Assembly (NCBI RefSeq): GCF_003284925.1
Contig: NZ_QMEX01000007.1
Span: 23,971 to 87,970, forward strand
Direction: 5' to 3'
Source: Mycolicibacter senuensis
Lineage (GTDB): Bacteria > Actinomycetota > Actinomycetes > Mycobacteriales > Mycobacteriaceae
DNA length: 64,000 nt
Position numbers and translations under genes: made by a program. This document shows, one piece after another, positions 8,436 through 16,240 of this stretch (position 1 is its first letter; each line of letters begins with the position of its first letter). A model generated the notes under the pieces. It was not told where the DNA came from. It did not search any database and worked only from the letters and a program-made list of their open reading frames with translations.

Positions 8436-9059
8436 CTAGCCTTTCCAGACGGCCAGGATCTCGTCGACGGTGACCACCGAACCGAGCAACGAGAACGCAT
8501 GCCTGAGCATGTCTTCCTGGAAGGACTTCGGGAACCCGGCAGCCGCGTCACGCGCGATCACGATCCGGTAGCCGATGTTCACGGCCTCGATCGCCATGCC
8601 GATAATGGCCTCGTTCAACGAGATCCCGCCGATTATCAGCGTGCGAATTCCCAGACTACGCAGAATCGGGTCGAGTTCGGTTCCGTTGAACGCGGACATC
8701 CCGTGAATGCGGGCCGCGATGATGTCTTCCTCGCGCACATCGAGTTCTGGCAGCACGGCTGCCTGTTCGGACCCGACAAGAAGGTAGTCCGGGTCCTTGA
8801 GCATCGCTGCCATCAGCGGCGTGTTGATGATGATGCCGGCCCGGTCCTTGCGGAACTGCAGGGTTGCATGCACCACACGCGCCTCGTTGTTCCGAGTCCC
8901 GTCGATCAGGCTCCGCAGCCCGTCGATGACGCCACGGTCACGCACCTCCGTGGCCTGCGGCCGCATAAGGGGCGGGGCGAGGTCACCGATGATGCCGCGC
9001 TGCATTTCCGACACGACAACGGCGGTGTGCGCCGGATCGATGAGTTCGGCAAGCTTCAT
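8436..9059 (-). CDS. Isochorismatase-fold protein lacking the catalytic triad
   Basis: A 207-aa cysteine-hydrolase (isochorismatase) family protein by length and strand pattern: V-V-V-S-E-M-Q near residue 18, a S-A-F-N-G-T-E-L-D segment near 123 and a G-G-I-S-L-N-E-A-I block near 143. The family uses an Asp-Lys-Cys triad. Here Asp is Glu, the Lys position looks hydrophobic and Cys is Ala, so hydrolysis by the usual thiol route is not expected. AGGAGG seven bases upstream supports ATG 9059. It is divergent from the tandem-TetR gene at 9254, which may control it. Confidence 0.82.
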   Translation of the reverse strand: MKLAELIDPAHTAVVVSEMQRGIIGDLAPPLMRPQATEVRDRGVIDGLRSLIDGTRNNEARVVHATLQFRKDRAGIIINTPLMAAMLKDPDYLLVGSEQAAVLPELDVREEDIIAARIHGMSAFNGTELDPILRSLGIRTLIIGGISLNEAIIGMAIEAVNIGYRIVIARDAAAGFPKSFQEDMLRHAFSLLGSVVTVDEILAVWKG

Positions 9060-9253
9060 GCCCACGCCTCCTGCGCGTCGATTGCACCGGATCGCATCGA
9101 TGTATCGGCGCGCACCTGACGCGGCGCGAGCTGCGGGTGAGGAATCCGGCCCGGGCCTACCGTATCGGCGGCCAGATCCGCACCGGCCAGCGGTCCCTCA
9201 ACGGTAGACTTCTGCCCGAATGACTCCCGCCACGCGACGCTGAGGAAGACGGG

Positions 9254-10654
9254 TTGCCGACGTTCGATTCCGCTCCACCCGCGCCCAGCGGTGGTGCAGC
9301 GGACATGCTGAGGCAGGATCGGGTTTCCGCCACCGCCCCGGAGCGCCGCCGCGCCCCCTATCCGGTGAGCCCGGTGATTGGCCCCGACGGCACACGGGCG
9401 TGGCAGGAGATGGTCGCGGCGGCTCGTGTGCTGTTCAGCGAGCGCGGTTACTACGCCACCACCGTCGAAGCGATCGCCGCCGCCACGGGCCGCTCCGATA
9501 CGGCCTTCTACCAATACTTTCAGGGGAAGTTGGAGGTCTTCCGGATCTTCGTCGAGGAACTCGGCGCCGATCTGGCCGATCACTTCGCCGCGATACCGGT
9601 TCTGGATGCGGACGGTCTCAGTGAAGTCGAGTCGTGGATCGAGGGTTTAGGACACCTGCTGCGTAGGCACTCCCCCGTCTTCGCCGACTGGCCGCTGCAT
9701 ACCGAGGATCAGCCGGCCACTTACAACCCGTCCGAGGACTACATGCGGCGGTTCGCAGACGGCATGCAGGCGGCTCTGAGGAACGCTGATACCGGCGGGT
9801 TGGCGCCGCGCGTCTTGGCTACTGCGATCATTTGTCTTGTCGAATGGGCCCACATCGCGTCCGATGCTGCTCACGCCGTCGCGGACCCGCGCAGCCACGA
9901 ATCCGCGATGCACGCGACTCTGGCCCGGATCATTCATCGCACCGTCTTTCCGCCCGCTCATCCATTGGCGGCCCCGCCGCGCGGCGCGACCCGCTCAGTG
10001 CCGCCGCCCCACCTGGTCGCCCCCTTGGCCGGCTTACGTAAACCGGTCAGTAGACGCGGCCAGGCGAAGGTCGAGCACATATGCGCGGCAGCACTTCACG
10101 CATTCGAACGCCGTGGACTGGCAGGAACCAGCGTGAATGACATCATTGCCGAGGCTCAGATCGGGCACGGCACCTTCTATCAATACTGGACTGGGCGCGA
10201 CGCCGTCTTCGCGACCCTGGCGCATCGCGCAACTGGGCTGATGGGCGACCACTTCACGCGGCTGCCCGGGCTCGACACACCTGACGATCTCGGGGAGTGG
10301 CTCGATGATTGGTTGTCGATTGTCGCGACGCACGGGACGGTGTTTCACATCTGGACTGCGGAGATCGCGCAGAACCCCGAGCTGTTGCCGGTTGCCCGCT
10401 CGGCGCGCATGCACCTCGAGCAGATCACCGCCCGCTTGCACCACCGCTGGCCGGATGTGGCCGCCCTGGACACCCGGTCGGCGGCGACCGCGCTGTGGTC
10501 GTTGCTCACCGAGTTCCCGTACAACGCCTGGGTGCGGCATCCGGTGCTAACCCGCGAGCAGATTCTGGAGTGCCAGAAGCTATTCCTGGTCCGGGGCGTC
10601 CTGGGCGGTCGCGAACCCAGCATTTGTGGGTCGCTGACCCATTCGGGTGAGTGA
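9254..10654 (+). CDS. Tandem TetR regulator (two HTH units in one chain)
   Basis: A 466-aa regulator carrying two complete TetR-type units. The first HTH (V-E-A-I-A-A-A-T-G-R followed by F-Y-Q-Y-F) is near residues 55-100 and the second (V-N-D-I-I-A-E-A-Q-I-G followed by F-Y-Q-Y-W) near 275-325, each followed by a helical ligand/dimer region. The likely start is TTG 9254 after GAGGAAG; ATG 9305 is an alternative. Ordinary TetR proteins are about 200 aa. A second protein of the same architecture is at 38406-39752. It lies divergent from the isochorismatase-like gene and upstream of the ferredoxin/P450 genes. Confidence 0.88.
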   Translation: MPTFDSAPPAPSGGAADMLRQDRVSATAPERRRAPYPVSPVIGPDGTRAWQEMVAAARVLFSERGYYATTVEAIAAATGRSDTAFYQYFQGKLEVFRIFVEELGADLADHFAAIPVLDADGLSEVESWIEGLGHLLRRHSPVFADWPLHTEDQPATYNPSEDYMRRFADGMQAALRNADTGGLAPRVLATAIICLVEWAHIASDAAHAVADPRSHESAMHATLARIIHRTVFPPAHPLAAPPRGATRSVPPPHLVAPLAGLRKPVSRRGQAKVEHICAAALHAFERRGLAGTSVNDIIAEAQIGHGTFYQYWTGRDAVFATLAHRATGLMGDHFTRLPGLDTPDDLGEWLDDWLSIVATHGTVFHIWTAEIAQNPELLPVARSARMHLEQITARLHHRWPDVAALDTRSAATALWSLLTEFPYNAWVRHPVLTREQILECQKLFLVRGVLGGREPSICGSLTHSGE

Positions 10655-10692
10655 GGACGTCGCACGGCCCCGGGAAAGCGGCGAGCGTAACG

Positions 10693-10706
10693 AATTTCGG
10701 GAAATT
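10693..10706. promoter_or_regulatory. Candidate operator AATTTC-GG-GAAATT
   Basis: Perfect 6-bp arms AATTTC and GAAATT flank GG in the 161-bp gap between the tandem-TetR gene and the ferredoxin gene. Together with the palindrome at 10745 it marks this gap as the control region of the ferredoxin/P450/SDR operon. The binding protein is not known; the adjacent tandem-TetR is the obvious candidate. Confidence 0.4.
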
Positions 10707-10744
10707 ACCGAACCCCCTTCCATTGTGACATGTCCCTTAGTAGA

Positions 10745-10758
10745 GTGACGGTCGTCAC
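10745..10758. promoter_or_regulatory. Candidate operator GTGACG-GT-CGTCAC
   Basis: Perfect 6-bp arms GTGACG and CGTCAC flank GT, 58 bp upstream of the ferredoxin start. A shorter palindrome GACATGTC lies at 10727-10734. The position fits a repressor site overlapping or just downstream of the promoter of the ferredoxin-P450 operon. Confidence 0.42.
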
Positions 10759-10815
10759 GATCTGCCGGTCTGCGCTGAAGCGCCCGATGCGCGCGCCGAC
10801 GAAGGAGCCAGCGCC

Positions 10816-11043
10816 ATGCGAGTACACGTGGATCCCGAAAGGTGCCGAGGCCATGCCCGTTGCCTGACCATCGCGCCGGATGTCTTCGATTTTCTCGACC
10901 TCGAAGACCGTGCGGTCGTCCGCGAAGGCGCAGTGTCGGGGGCCGATCCGGCCGTTCTTCGGGAAGCCGAACGCGAATGCCCGGAGCAAGCCATCTCAGT
11001 CGAGCTGGACACGGAGGCGCAGGGAAACGATGACGAACACTGA
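10816..11043 (+). CDS. 3Fe-4S ferredoxin of the P450-associated type
   Basis: A 75-aa electron carrier. The ligand pattern is Cys10-x2-His13-x2-Cys16 and Cys55-Pro, in which His occupies the position of the fourth ligand of a 4Fe-4S ferredoxin, as in mycobacterial 3Fe-4S ferredoxins that serve cytochromes P450. Its gene overlaps the P450 gene by 14 bases, so the two are surely co-translated and this is probably the physiological reductant of that P450. No ferredoxin gene accompanies the two other P450s in the window, so it may also serve them. Confidence 0.92.
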   Translation: MRVHVDPERCRGHARCLTIAPDVFDFLDLEDRAVVREGAVSGADPAVLREAERECPEQAISVELDTEAQGNDDEH

Positions 11044-12253
11044 GGCGTTGGCAGAGAACATTTTCACGGATCTGGATCACCACTCCGACTACTTCCGGGA
11101 ACACAACTACGAGATATATGAGGCTCTTCGCTCCCGATGTCCGGTCGCTCACTCCAACGCGTGGGGCGGATTCTGGGTGTTCCTCGACCATGACGACGTC
11201 TACGAAGCCGAGAACAACACCGACGTTTTCAGTTCGGTGAAGGAAAAGCAGGTGCCGCGGAACGACAGTCCCGACCCGTTCGTTCCGATCGACACCGACC
11301 CGCCGCTGCTGCAGCAGTACCGCAAAATCACGCTGCCCTGGTTCTCGCCGTCGGCCGCCAAAGAACTGGAACCGACGTTCCGGCGGCTCGCCACCGAACT
11401 GATCGACGATTTCATCGAGACCGGGCAGGCCGACATCATCCAGCAGCTCACGACACCGCTGCCGGCTCGATGGATTCTGCTGGCGCTTGGCTTCGACGAA
11501 ACCCGCTGGCCCGATTGGGTGGAGTGGACGCATGCGGTCGTGCACGACCGCACCTCCAATGTCGAGAAGTCGGTGAGCGCCGTCACCAATATTTACACCA
11601 ACATCATCGCCGAGATGCAGCGGCGCCGCGACGAGGGGTTCGGCGCCGATCTGCTGAGCACGATCATGCAGGGCGAGGCCGATGGCGAGCCGCTGCGGGA
11701 CGAACTGGTCATCGGATACGCATTCCTCATGCTGCTCGCCGGCATGGACACCACCAGTGGCTTAACCGGGAATGCGCTCGTCCAACTCGACGAGCACCCC
11801 GATCTTCGCCAACGACTGATCGACGAGCCCGGCATCCTACCCAAGGCCACCGAAGAATTTCTTCGTCACGACACTCCAACGCACACGCTGAGCCGGCTGG
11901 TCACCCGCGACTGTGAATTCAAGGGCCAGCACCTGCGCTCCGGCGACCGCGTCTTGCTCATGTACGCGGCCGCCAATCGCGATCCCAAGGTGTTCGAGAA
12001 CCCAGACGTCATCGATTTCGACAGGTCCCCAAACCGGCACCTGGCTTTCGGGGCCGGTCCGCACCGCTGTCTGGGATCCAACCATGCGCGCGTCATGTTC
12101 CAGGTAATGATCTCGGAAATCCTCAGGCGTCTACCCGATTACAAAATCACCGGCGAGATCGAGCGCTTCCGCGACGCCGGCGACGTCTATGCCCCGCGTC
12201 ACCTGCACATCACGTTCACCCCGGGCGAGCGGGCAGATCCCGTTTCGGCCTGA
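11030..12253 (+). CDS. Cytochrome P450
   Basis: A 407-aa soluble bacterial P450. It has an I-helix A-G-M-D-T-T oxygen-activation motif near residue 240, the K-helix E-E-F-L-R near 276, and the heme-Cys loop F-G-A-G-P-H-R-C-L-G near 340-349. ATG 11030 follows GCAGGGAAA and overlaps the ferredoxin gene. It is closely related in sequence to the P450 at 29217-30440; both share the D-T-T-S-G-L-T-G-N stretch and a P-K/T-V-F-E-N-P-D segment, so the two are duplicates of one family. The substrate is unknown. The acyl-CoA and hydroxy-compound enzymes around it suggest hydroxylation of a terpenoid- or ring-bearing acid. Confidence 0.93.
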   Translation: MTNTEALAENIFTDLDHHSDYFREHNYEIYEALRSRCPVAHSNAWGGFWVFLDHDDVYEAENNTDVFSSVKEKQVPRNDSPDPFVPIDTDPPLLQQYRKITLPWFSPSAAKELEPTFRRLATELIDDFIETGQADIIQQLTTPLPARWILLALGFDETRWPDWVEWTHAVVHDRTSNVEKSVSAVTNIYTNIIAEMQRRRDEGFGADLLSTIMQGEADGEPLRDELVIGYAFLMLLAGMDTTSGLTGNALVQLDEHPDLRQRLIDEPGILPKATEEFLRHDTPTHTLSRLVTRDCEFKGQHLRSGDRVLLMYAAANRDPKVFENPDVIDFDRSPNRHLAFGAGPHRCLGSNHARVMFQVMISEILRRLPDYKITGEIERFRDAGDVYAPRHLHITFTPGERADPVSA

Positions 12254-12276
12254 AACCCCACACGCGAAGGAGAGCA

Positions 12277-13077
12277 ATGGTGGATTACGGAATCAAGGGC
12301 AGAGTTGCCCTCGTTGTCGGCGGCAGCAAGGGCATGGGCTTTGAGGCCGCGAAAACGCTTGCTGACGAAGGCTGCCCGGTCGCGGTGGTCGCGCGAACCC
12401 GTGCCGATATCGACACCGCGGTCGAGGCCATCCACGACCGCGGAGGAACGGCGATCGGTGTGTCGGCCGACATCAGCCAGCGCGGTGAGGTCGAGGATGC
12501 GGTTCGTCGGGTCCGCGATCAACTCGGTCCGCCGCTGATCGTCATCGGCCAAACGAAATACCAGAAACCCGGGGACTTCGCTGATATCACCGACCCCGAG
12601 CCGTATCGCGAGTCGTTCGAGGCCTACACCATCAGCCAGTTTCATCTGTTGCACGCTGTCCTGCCGGGGATGCGTGACGCCGGCTGGGGCAGGTTCGTCC
12701 ACGTCGGCTCCGCGACCGCGAAGGAACCCAACGGCAATATTCATCACGTCGTCGCCAACGCCACGAGACCGTCGACGATCGGACTGCTCAAGACCGTCGC
12801 CGACGAGTACGCCCGCTACGGGATCACCGTGAATACCGTCGCCCCTGGATGGATCGAGACCCAGAACGCCATCGACTACTTCAAGAACCACATCGGCCTC
12901 GACACCGAGGAACAGCGCCGCGAGTTCATGCTCAACCAGGCCAGGGTTCCCGCTGCGCGGATGGGCACAGCTACCGAAATCGCCTCGCTGATCGTGTACC
13001 TATGCTCGGAAAACGCCGGGTACATCACAGGGAGCTGGATTGAAGTCGACGGTGGGGTGCACCGGTCGGCCTTCTGA
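12277..13077 (+). CDS. SDR-fold protein lacking the Tyr-Lys active site
   Basis: A 266-aa SDR-family protein with an intact nucleotide motif (G-G-S-K-G-M-G near residue 13) and a normal C-terminal V-D-G-G ending. The NNAG segment is replaced by I-G-Q-T-K. Aligning on the following G-L-L-K-T helix, the catalytic Y-x-x-x-K becomes A-N-A-T-R, so Tyr and Lys are both gone. Either the chemistry differs or the protein is a non-reducing binding partner. It lies 23 bases behind the P450 in the same operon. The ribosome site GAAGGAGAG precedes ATG 12277. Confidence 0.82.
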   Translation: MVDYGIKGRVALVVGGSKGMGFEAAKTLADEGCPVAVVARTRADIDTAVEAIHDRGGTAIGVSADISQRGEVEDAVRRVRDQLGPPLIVIGQTKYQKPGDFADITDPEPYRESFEAYTISQFHLLHAVLPGMRDAGWGRFVHVGSATAKEPNGNIHHVVANATRPSTIGLLKTVADEYARYGITVNTVAPGWIETQNAIDYFKNHIGLDTEEQRREFMLNQARVPAARMGTATEIASLIVYLCSENAGYITGSWIEVDGGVHRSAF

Positions 13078-13108
13078 TCGGGCGCCTGGCCAGGCCGTTA
13101 CCGCGAGA

Positions 13109-13561
13109 CTAACCGCGCAACCGCCCGCCGTCAAAGCTGTTCCACGACTGAGGTCTCAGCTCGATGATCACCCGGTCCTGTCTGGCCAGCGCGCGAGCCA
13201 TCACCGTCGCGGCCGCGTCGTCGGACGTCGCCCGCCGGCAGAACGCCGGATAGAACCAGTTCCCCACGTGCGGGTCGGTGTGCACTGTGGCCAGCGTGCG
13301 TGCGCTCACCATCCGCTCGGGTGGCGCTGCCGAGCCCGCACTGGACACCGCGACCGCACTGCGCGGTTCGGCGATCAAGCAGGGAACCCTCGGCCGGTCA
13401 CGAAACGACGTCACCCAGAACGCGTCCCGCTCCCACACATAGGTCTGGATCGCGGCCACCGGCCAGCCGTCGCCTCTGAGCCAGGTCAGGGTGCACTCCG
13501 TCTGTGCCGCAAGACGTTCCGCACGTTCGTTTTCGCTGAGACGGAGCCGGGCGAAATCCAT
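13109..13561 (-). CDS. FMN-binding split-barrel (pyridoxamine oxidase-like) protein
   Basis: A 150-aa protein with the split-barrel pattern of pyridoxamine-phosphate-oxidase-like flavin proteins: a strand with W-P-V-A-A-I-Q, F-W-V-T-S-F-R-D-R-P, then C-L-I-A-E-P-R-S-A-V-A-V-S and a C-terminal I-E-L-R-P-x-S-W-N-S-F-D-G. Members bind FMN or F420 and reduce small substrates, or bind heme. ATG 13561 is preferred because AGAGG lies five bases upstream; ATG 13585 would add eight residues without a ribosome site. It is the last gene of the 17730-to-13109 operon. Confidence 0.78.
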   Translation of the reverse strand: MDFARLRLSENERAERLAAQTECTLTWLRGDGWPVAAIQTYVWERDAFWVTSFRDRPRVPCLIAEPRSAVAVSSAGSAAPPERMVSARTLATVHTDPHVGNWFYPAFCRRATSDDAAATVMARALARQDRVIIELRPQSWNSFDGGRLRG

Positions 13562-13628
13562 CTCCACCTCTTCAAAGCCAGACATTCACGGGTACAGCAG
13601 ACGTGACCAATCCGATCCAATCGTCTAA

Positions 13629-14069
13629 TCAGGCCGTCGAACCCGGTCGCTTGCCGTCGACGGAGACTCGTCGATGCGCGAACAGCCACCGGTCTCCGAC
13701 TGGAACGAGCACGTCGCGGTAGCGGCCCCAGTGGTCGGCCGCATCCACCTGGAAGACCACGAAATAGGCTTGGGTTTCGATGCGTTCGGGGTGTACCGCT
13801 GTGAAGAGCAGGTTGGCGACGTAGTGCCGCACGATGTGGTGAGCGCCGGGCGGTGGGGTGTCGGTCCGCGCGACCCGTGGCCCGAGGTCACTGAGCGCGG
13901 CGACGATCTCACCCCGGCCCCGGGCGGTGAACCCGCCCTTGACCTCGAGGATGCCGTCCTCGCTGAAACAGGCCGACAGCTGCTCCAACTGCCCGCGGTC
14001 ACCGGCGTGGTTGTAGCGGGCGTACGTGTCGCGGACGTTTTCCCGCGCGATCAACTCGTCGAGGGTCAC
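13629..14069 (-). CDS. SnoaL-like NTF2-fold protein
   Basis: A 146-aa protein of the SnoaL_4 / ring-hydroxylating dioxygenase beta-subunit-like type: L-I-A-R-E-N-V-R-D-T-Y-A-R-Y-N at the N-terminus, C-F-S-E-D-G-I-L-E-V, H-H-I-V-R-H-Y-V-A-N, and the C-terminal W-L-F-A-H-R-R-V-S-V-D. Such proteins isomerise, hydrate or cyclise small ring compounds, or act as non-catalytic partners. GTG 14069 is the first possible start and lies six bases after the stop of the VOC gene. The second SnoaL-type protein of the window is at 6691-7143. Confidence 0.83.
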   Translation of the reverse strand: MTLDELIARENVRDTYARYNHAGDRGQLEQLSACFSEDGILEVKGGFTARGRGEIVAALSDLGPRVARTDTPPPGAHHIVRHYVANLLFTAVHPERIETQAYFVVFQVDAADHWGRYRDVLVPVGDRWLFAHRRVSVDGKRPGSTA

Positions 14070-14075
14070 CCCGGT

Positions 14076-15029
14076 TCACCCTTGCTTGCTGAAATATTTC
14101 GCCGGTCGTTCGACGAATTCGAAGACGACACCGTCGGGTGATCGTAGAAACGCGATGTAGAGGCCGTCGATCTTGGTACCCGGTAGTGGGCACCACACCG
14201 GTTCACCCTGCGGTTCAATGGCCTTCGGCAACGACGACAGTGCCTTTTCGACGTTCTCGACCCGAAGTGCGCAGCGGTAGAGACCCTGACGATTGCCACC
14301 CCAGGGCACCGGGGTGGGCTCGGTGTCGGGGTGCGCAACGACGGTCAGGCCGAACTGATGCCCGTCCTCAGCAAGCGCGTACCGAGCCACCACGCAGTCC
14401 GTTGACCCGGCGGATCCACCGGGTACCAATTGCTCTCCGGCCACGGGCCGCTTCACCGGCGCCTCGATCTCCACGAAGCCGATCGCGGTGAGGAAGTCTC
14501 CGGTGGCGGCCGCGTCGATCGCCGCGATCCTGATGCCCGCGAACAGTGCTCCCTTCGACGCGTCGACATCGGGAGAAGCCTGGCTCAGTTCGACCACCGC
14601 GCCGTCGGGGTCCAGCACGAGTACCGACTCGGTGCCGCTGATCAGGCCGTCCACCGGATCACCCACAACGATCCCGGCATCGCGCAGCGACCTCGTCGTG
14701 CCTTCCAGATCGTCCACGACGAACAGCGTCGAGCGAATGCCCGGGCGAACCGGATCGGTGCTCGGATCGCGTTTCAGCGCCGGCGTGTGGTACTCGATGG
14801 CCTCCAGCGCGCACCCACCGCGACCACCCCGCGCGTCGTAGAGAAACGATGTGGCGCAGTATGTTTGGCCGTCAGTGCCGAGGATGGTGCCATCTGTGGC
14901 CACCCGCGGGTCGGTTCGCATCCGCGCGGACAGTCCCAGGTGTTCGACGTAGAGTCGTTCGGTGACCTCCAGCGATCCGCAGTTGAGGTTGACGTGGAGA
15001 AAGCGGCGGGCGAGATCGTCGGATACCAC
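14076..15029 (-). CDS. Two-domain VOC (glyoxalase/extradiol dioxygenase-fold) protein
   Basis: A 317-aa protein with two vicinal-oxygen-chelate domains, residues about 8-150 and 163-310. Each domain ends in the family's E-bearing strand: D-P-D-G-A-V-V-E-L in the first and S-P-D-G-V-V-F-E-F-V-E in the second. A metal-ligand His is likely in F-L-H-V-N-L near residue 12. VOC enzymes include glyoxalases, methylmalonyl-CoA epimerases and extradiol ring-cleavage dioxygenases. Two-domain members of this length are common among ring-cleaving dioxygenases, but the residues seen do not settle the activity. Its GTG start overlaps the stop of the CoA-transferase gene by one base. Confidence 0.83.
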   Translation of the reverse strand: MVSDDLARRFLHVNLNCGSLEVTERLYVEHLGLSARMRTDPRVATDGTILGTDGQTYCATSFLYDARGGRGGCALEAIEYHTPALKRDPSTDPVRPGIRSTLFVVDDLEGTTRSLRDAGIVVGDPVDGLISGTESVLVLDPDGAVVELSQASPDVDASKGALFAGIRIAAIDAAATGDFLTAIGFVEIEAPVKRPVAGEQLVPGGSAGSTDCVVARYALAEDGHQFGLTVVAHPDTEPTPVPWGGNRQGLYRCALRVENVEKALSSLPKAIEPQGEPVWCPLPGTKIDGLYIAFLRSPDGVVFEFVERPAKYFSKQG

Positions 15030-16240
15030 TACAGCACAACCGAGTTGATCTTGAAGTCGATGATCTGATCTTCGCTGTAACCTAGTTCGGCCAGCAGCGC
15101 GTCGGTGTGTTCGCCGTGTCCTGGCGCGCAGTTCAGCTCAAGCGGTGTCTCGTCGAACTGCACCGGGCTGGCGGCCAGGGCGAACTCGTTGGCCTTCGTG
15201 TCGACGGTCCGCGGCAGGTAGCCGTTGGCGATCGCCTGTGGATCTCGGTGAACCTCTTGCGCGGTGCGCATCACGTCCCAGACACCCTCGAAACCGGCGA
15301 ACGCCTTCTCCCAGTGTGAAAGATTCTCGGCAGCAAAAGATTTACGCAACTCGGCAATGCAGTCCTGGCGATTGCCGAACCGCGCCATCGCGTTGGCGAA
15401 GCGCTCGTCGTCGATCAAGTCGGGCCGGCCCAGCCGCGTGCAGAACTCGGACCAGAACCGATCGGCCTGCAACAACACGAACGCGACAAACCGGTCGTCG
15501 CGCGTCTTGTAGATGCTGGCCACCGGATTGGGCATCTCCTCGAGCTGAAACTTCGGGATGTCCTGTCCGGTGACGCCGGCACCGACGATGTCGGGCCCAA
15601 GCTGCCAGATCGCCGCGTTGAGCAACGAGACGTCGACCACTGACGGCACACCGGTACGCTCCCGCTTGAGCAGCGCCCCTGCGATACCCGCCGCGATGGC
15701 CAGGCCGCCGTAGGTGTCGCCGAATGCCGGTCGCTGGAGCGGCGGATAGGACCCGTCGCCGGCCGCGTAGGCGTCGCCGATTCCGCCCCGCGCCCAGTAA
15801 GCGGCCAGGTCGAATCCGCCCTGCGATGCCAGGTCGCCCTTGGTGCCGTAGCCGTGACCGCGGGCATAGATGATCTTCGGGTTCCGGGCCCGCACCGCCT
15901 CGACGTCGATTCCCATCCGCTGTCGTGAGTCCGGCAGCAGGTTGGTGACGAAGACGTCGGCGGTTTCGATCAACTTCATCAGCAGCTCGAGCCCCTCCGG
16001 GTTGGAGGTGTCCAAGCCGATGCTGCGCTTGCCCCGGTTCGGCTGCTCGACGAAATGGTTCACCCCGCCGGCCCCGGTGACGACGCCGGAACTGATCAGG
16101 CCGCGCTGCGGATCGCCGGTCTCGGGATGCTCGATCTTGATGACGTCGGCGCCCCAGTCGGCGAGTACCGCCCCGGCAGCGGGGACAAACGTCCAAGCGG
16201 CCAGTTCGACAACGCGGATCCCGCTGAGAATGTCGGTCAC
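15029..16240 (-). CDS. CaiB/BaiF-type CoA-transferase
   Basis: A 403-aa family III CoA-transferase. The N-terminus has the family's G-I-R-V-V-E-L-A and A-D-W-G-A-D-V-I-K-I-E-H-P segments. The catalytic Asp that forms the acyl-anhydride is present in G-G-F-D-L-A-A-Y-W near residue 143. Family III enzymes move CoA between acids through an Asp-bound intermediate. The gene starts at GTG 16240, overlapping the aldehyde dehydrogenase stop as GTGA. The pairing suggests that an aldehyde is oxidised to an acid and then activated to its CoA ester. Confidence 0.92.
   Translation of the reverse strand: MTDILSGIRVVELAAWTFVPAAGAVLADWGADVIKIEHPETGDPQRGLISSGVVTGAGGVNHFVEQPNRGKRSIGLDTSNPEGLELLMKLIETADVFVTNLLPDSRQRMGIDVEAVRARNPKIIYARGHGYGTKGDLASQGGFDLAAYWARGGIGDAYAAGDGSYPPLQRPAFGDTYGGLAIAAGIAGALLKRERTGVPSVVDVSLLNAAIWQLGPDIVGAGVTGQDIPKFQLEEMPNPVASIYKTRDDRFVAFVLLQADRFWSEFCTRLGRPDLIDDERFANAMARFGNRQDCIAELRKSFAAENLSHWEKAFAGFEGVWDVMRTAQEVHRDPQAIANGYLPRTVDTKANEFALAASPVQFDETPLELNCAPGHGEHTDALLAELGYSEDQIIDFKINSVVL

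Noticed and set aside
13084..13095. GCCTGGCCAGGC as a terminator between convergent genes
   Set aside because: The palindrome has no loop, so no stable hairpin is expected, and no T-run follows.
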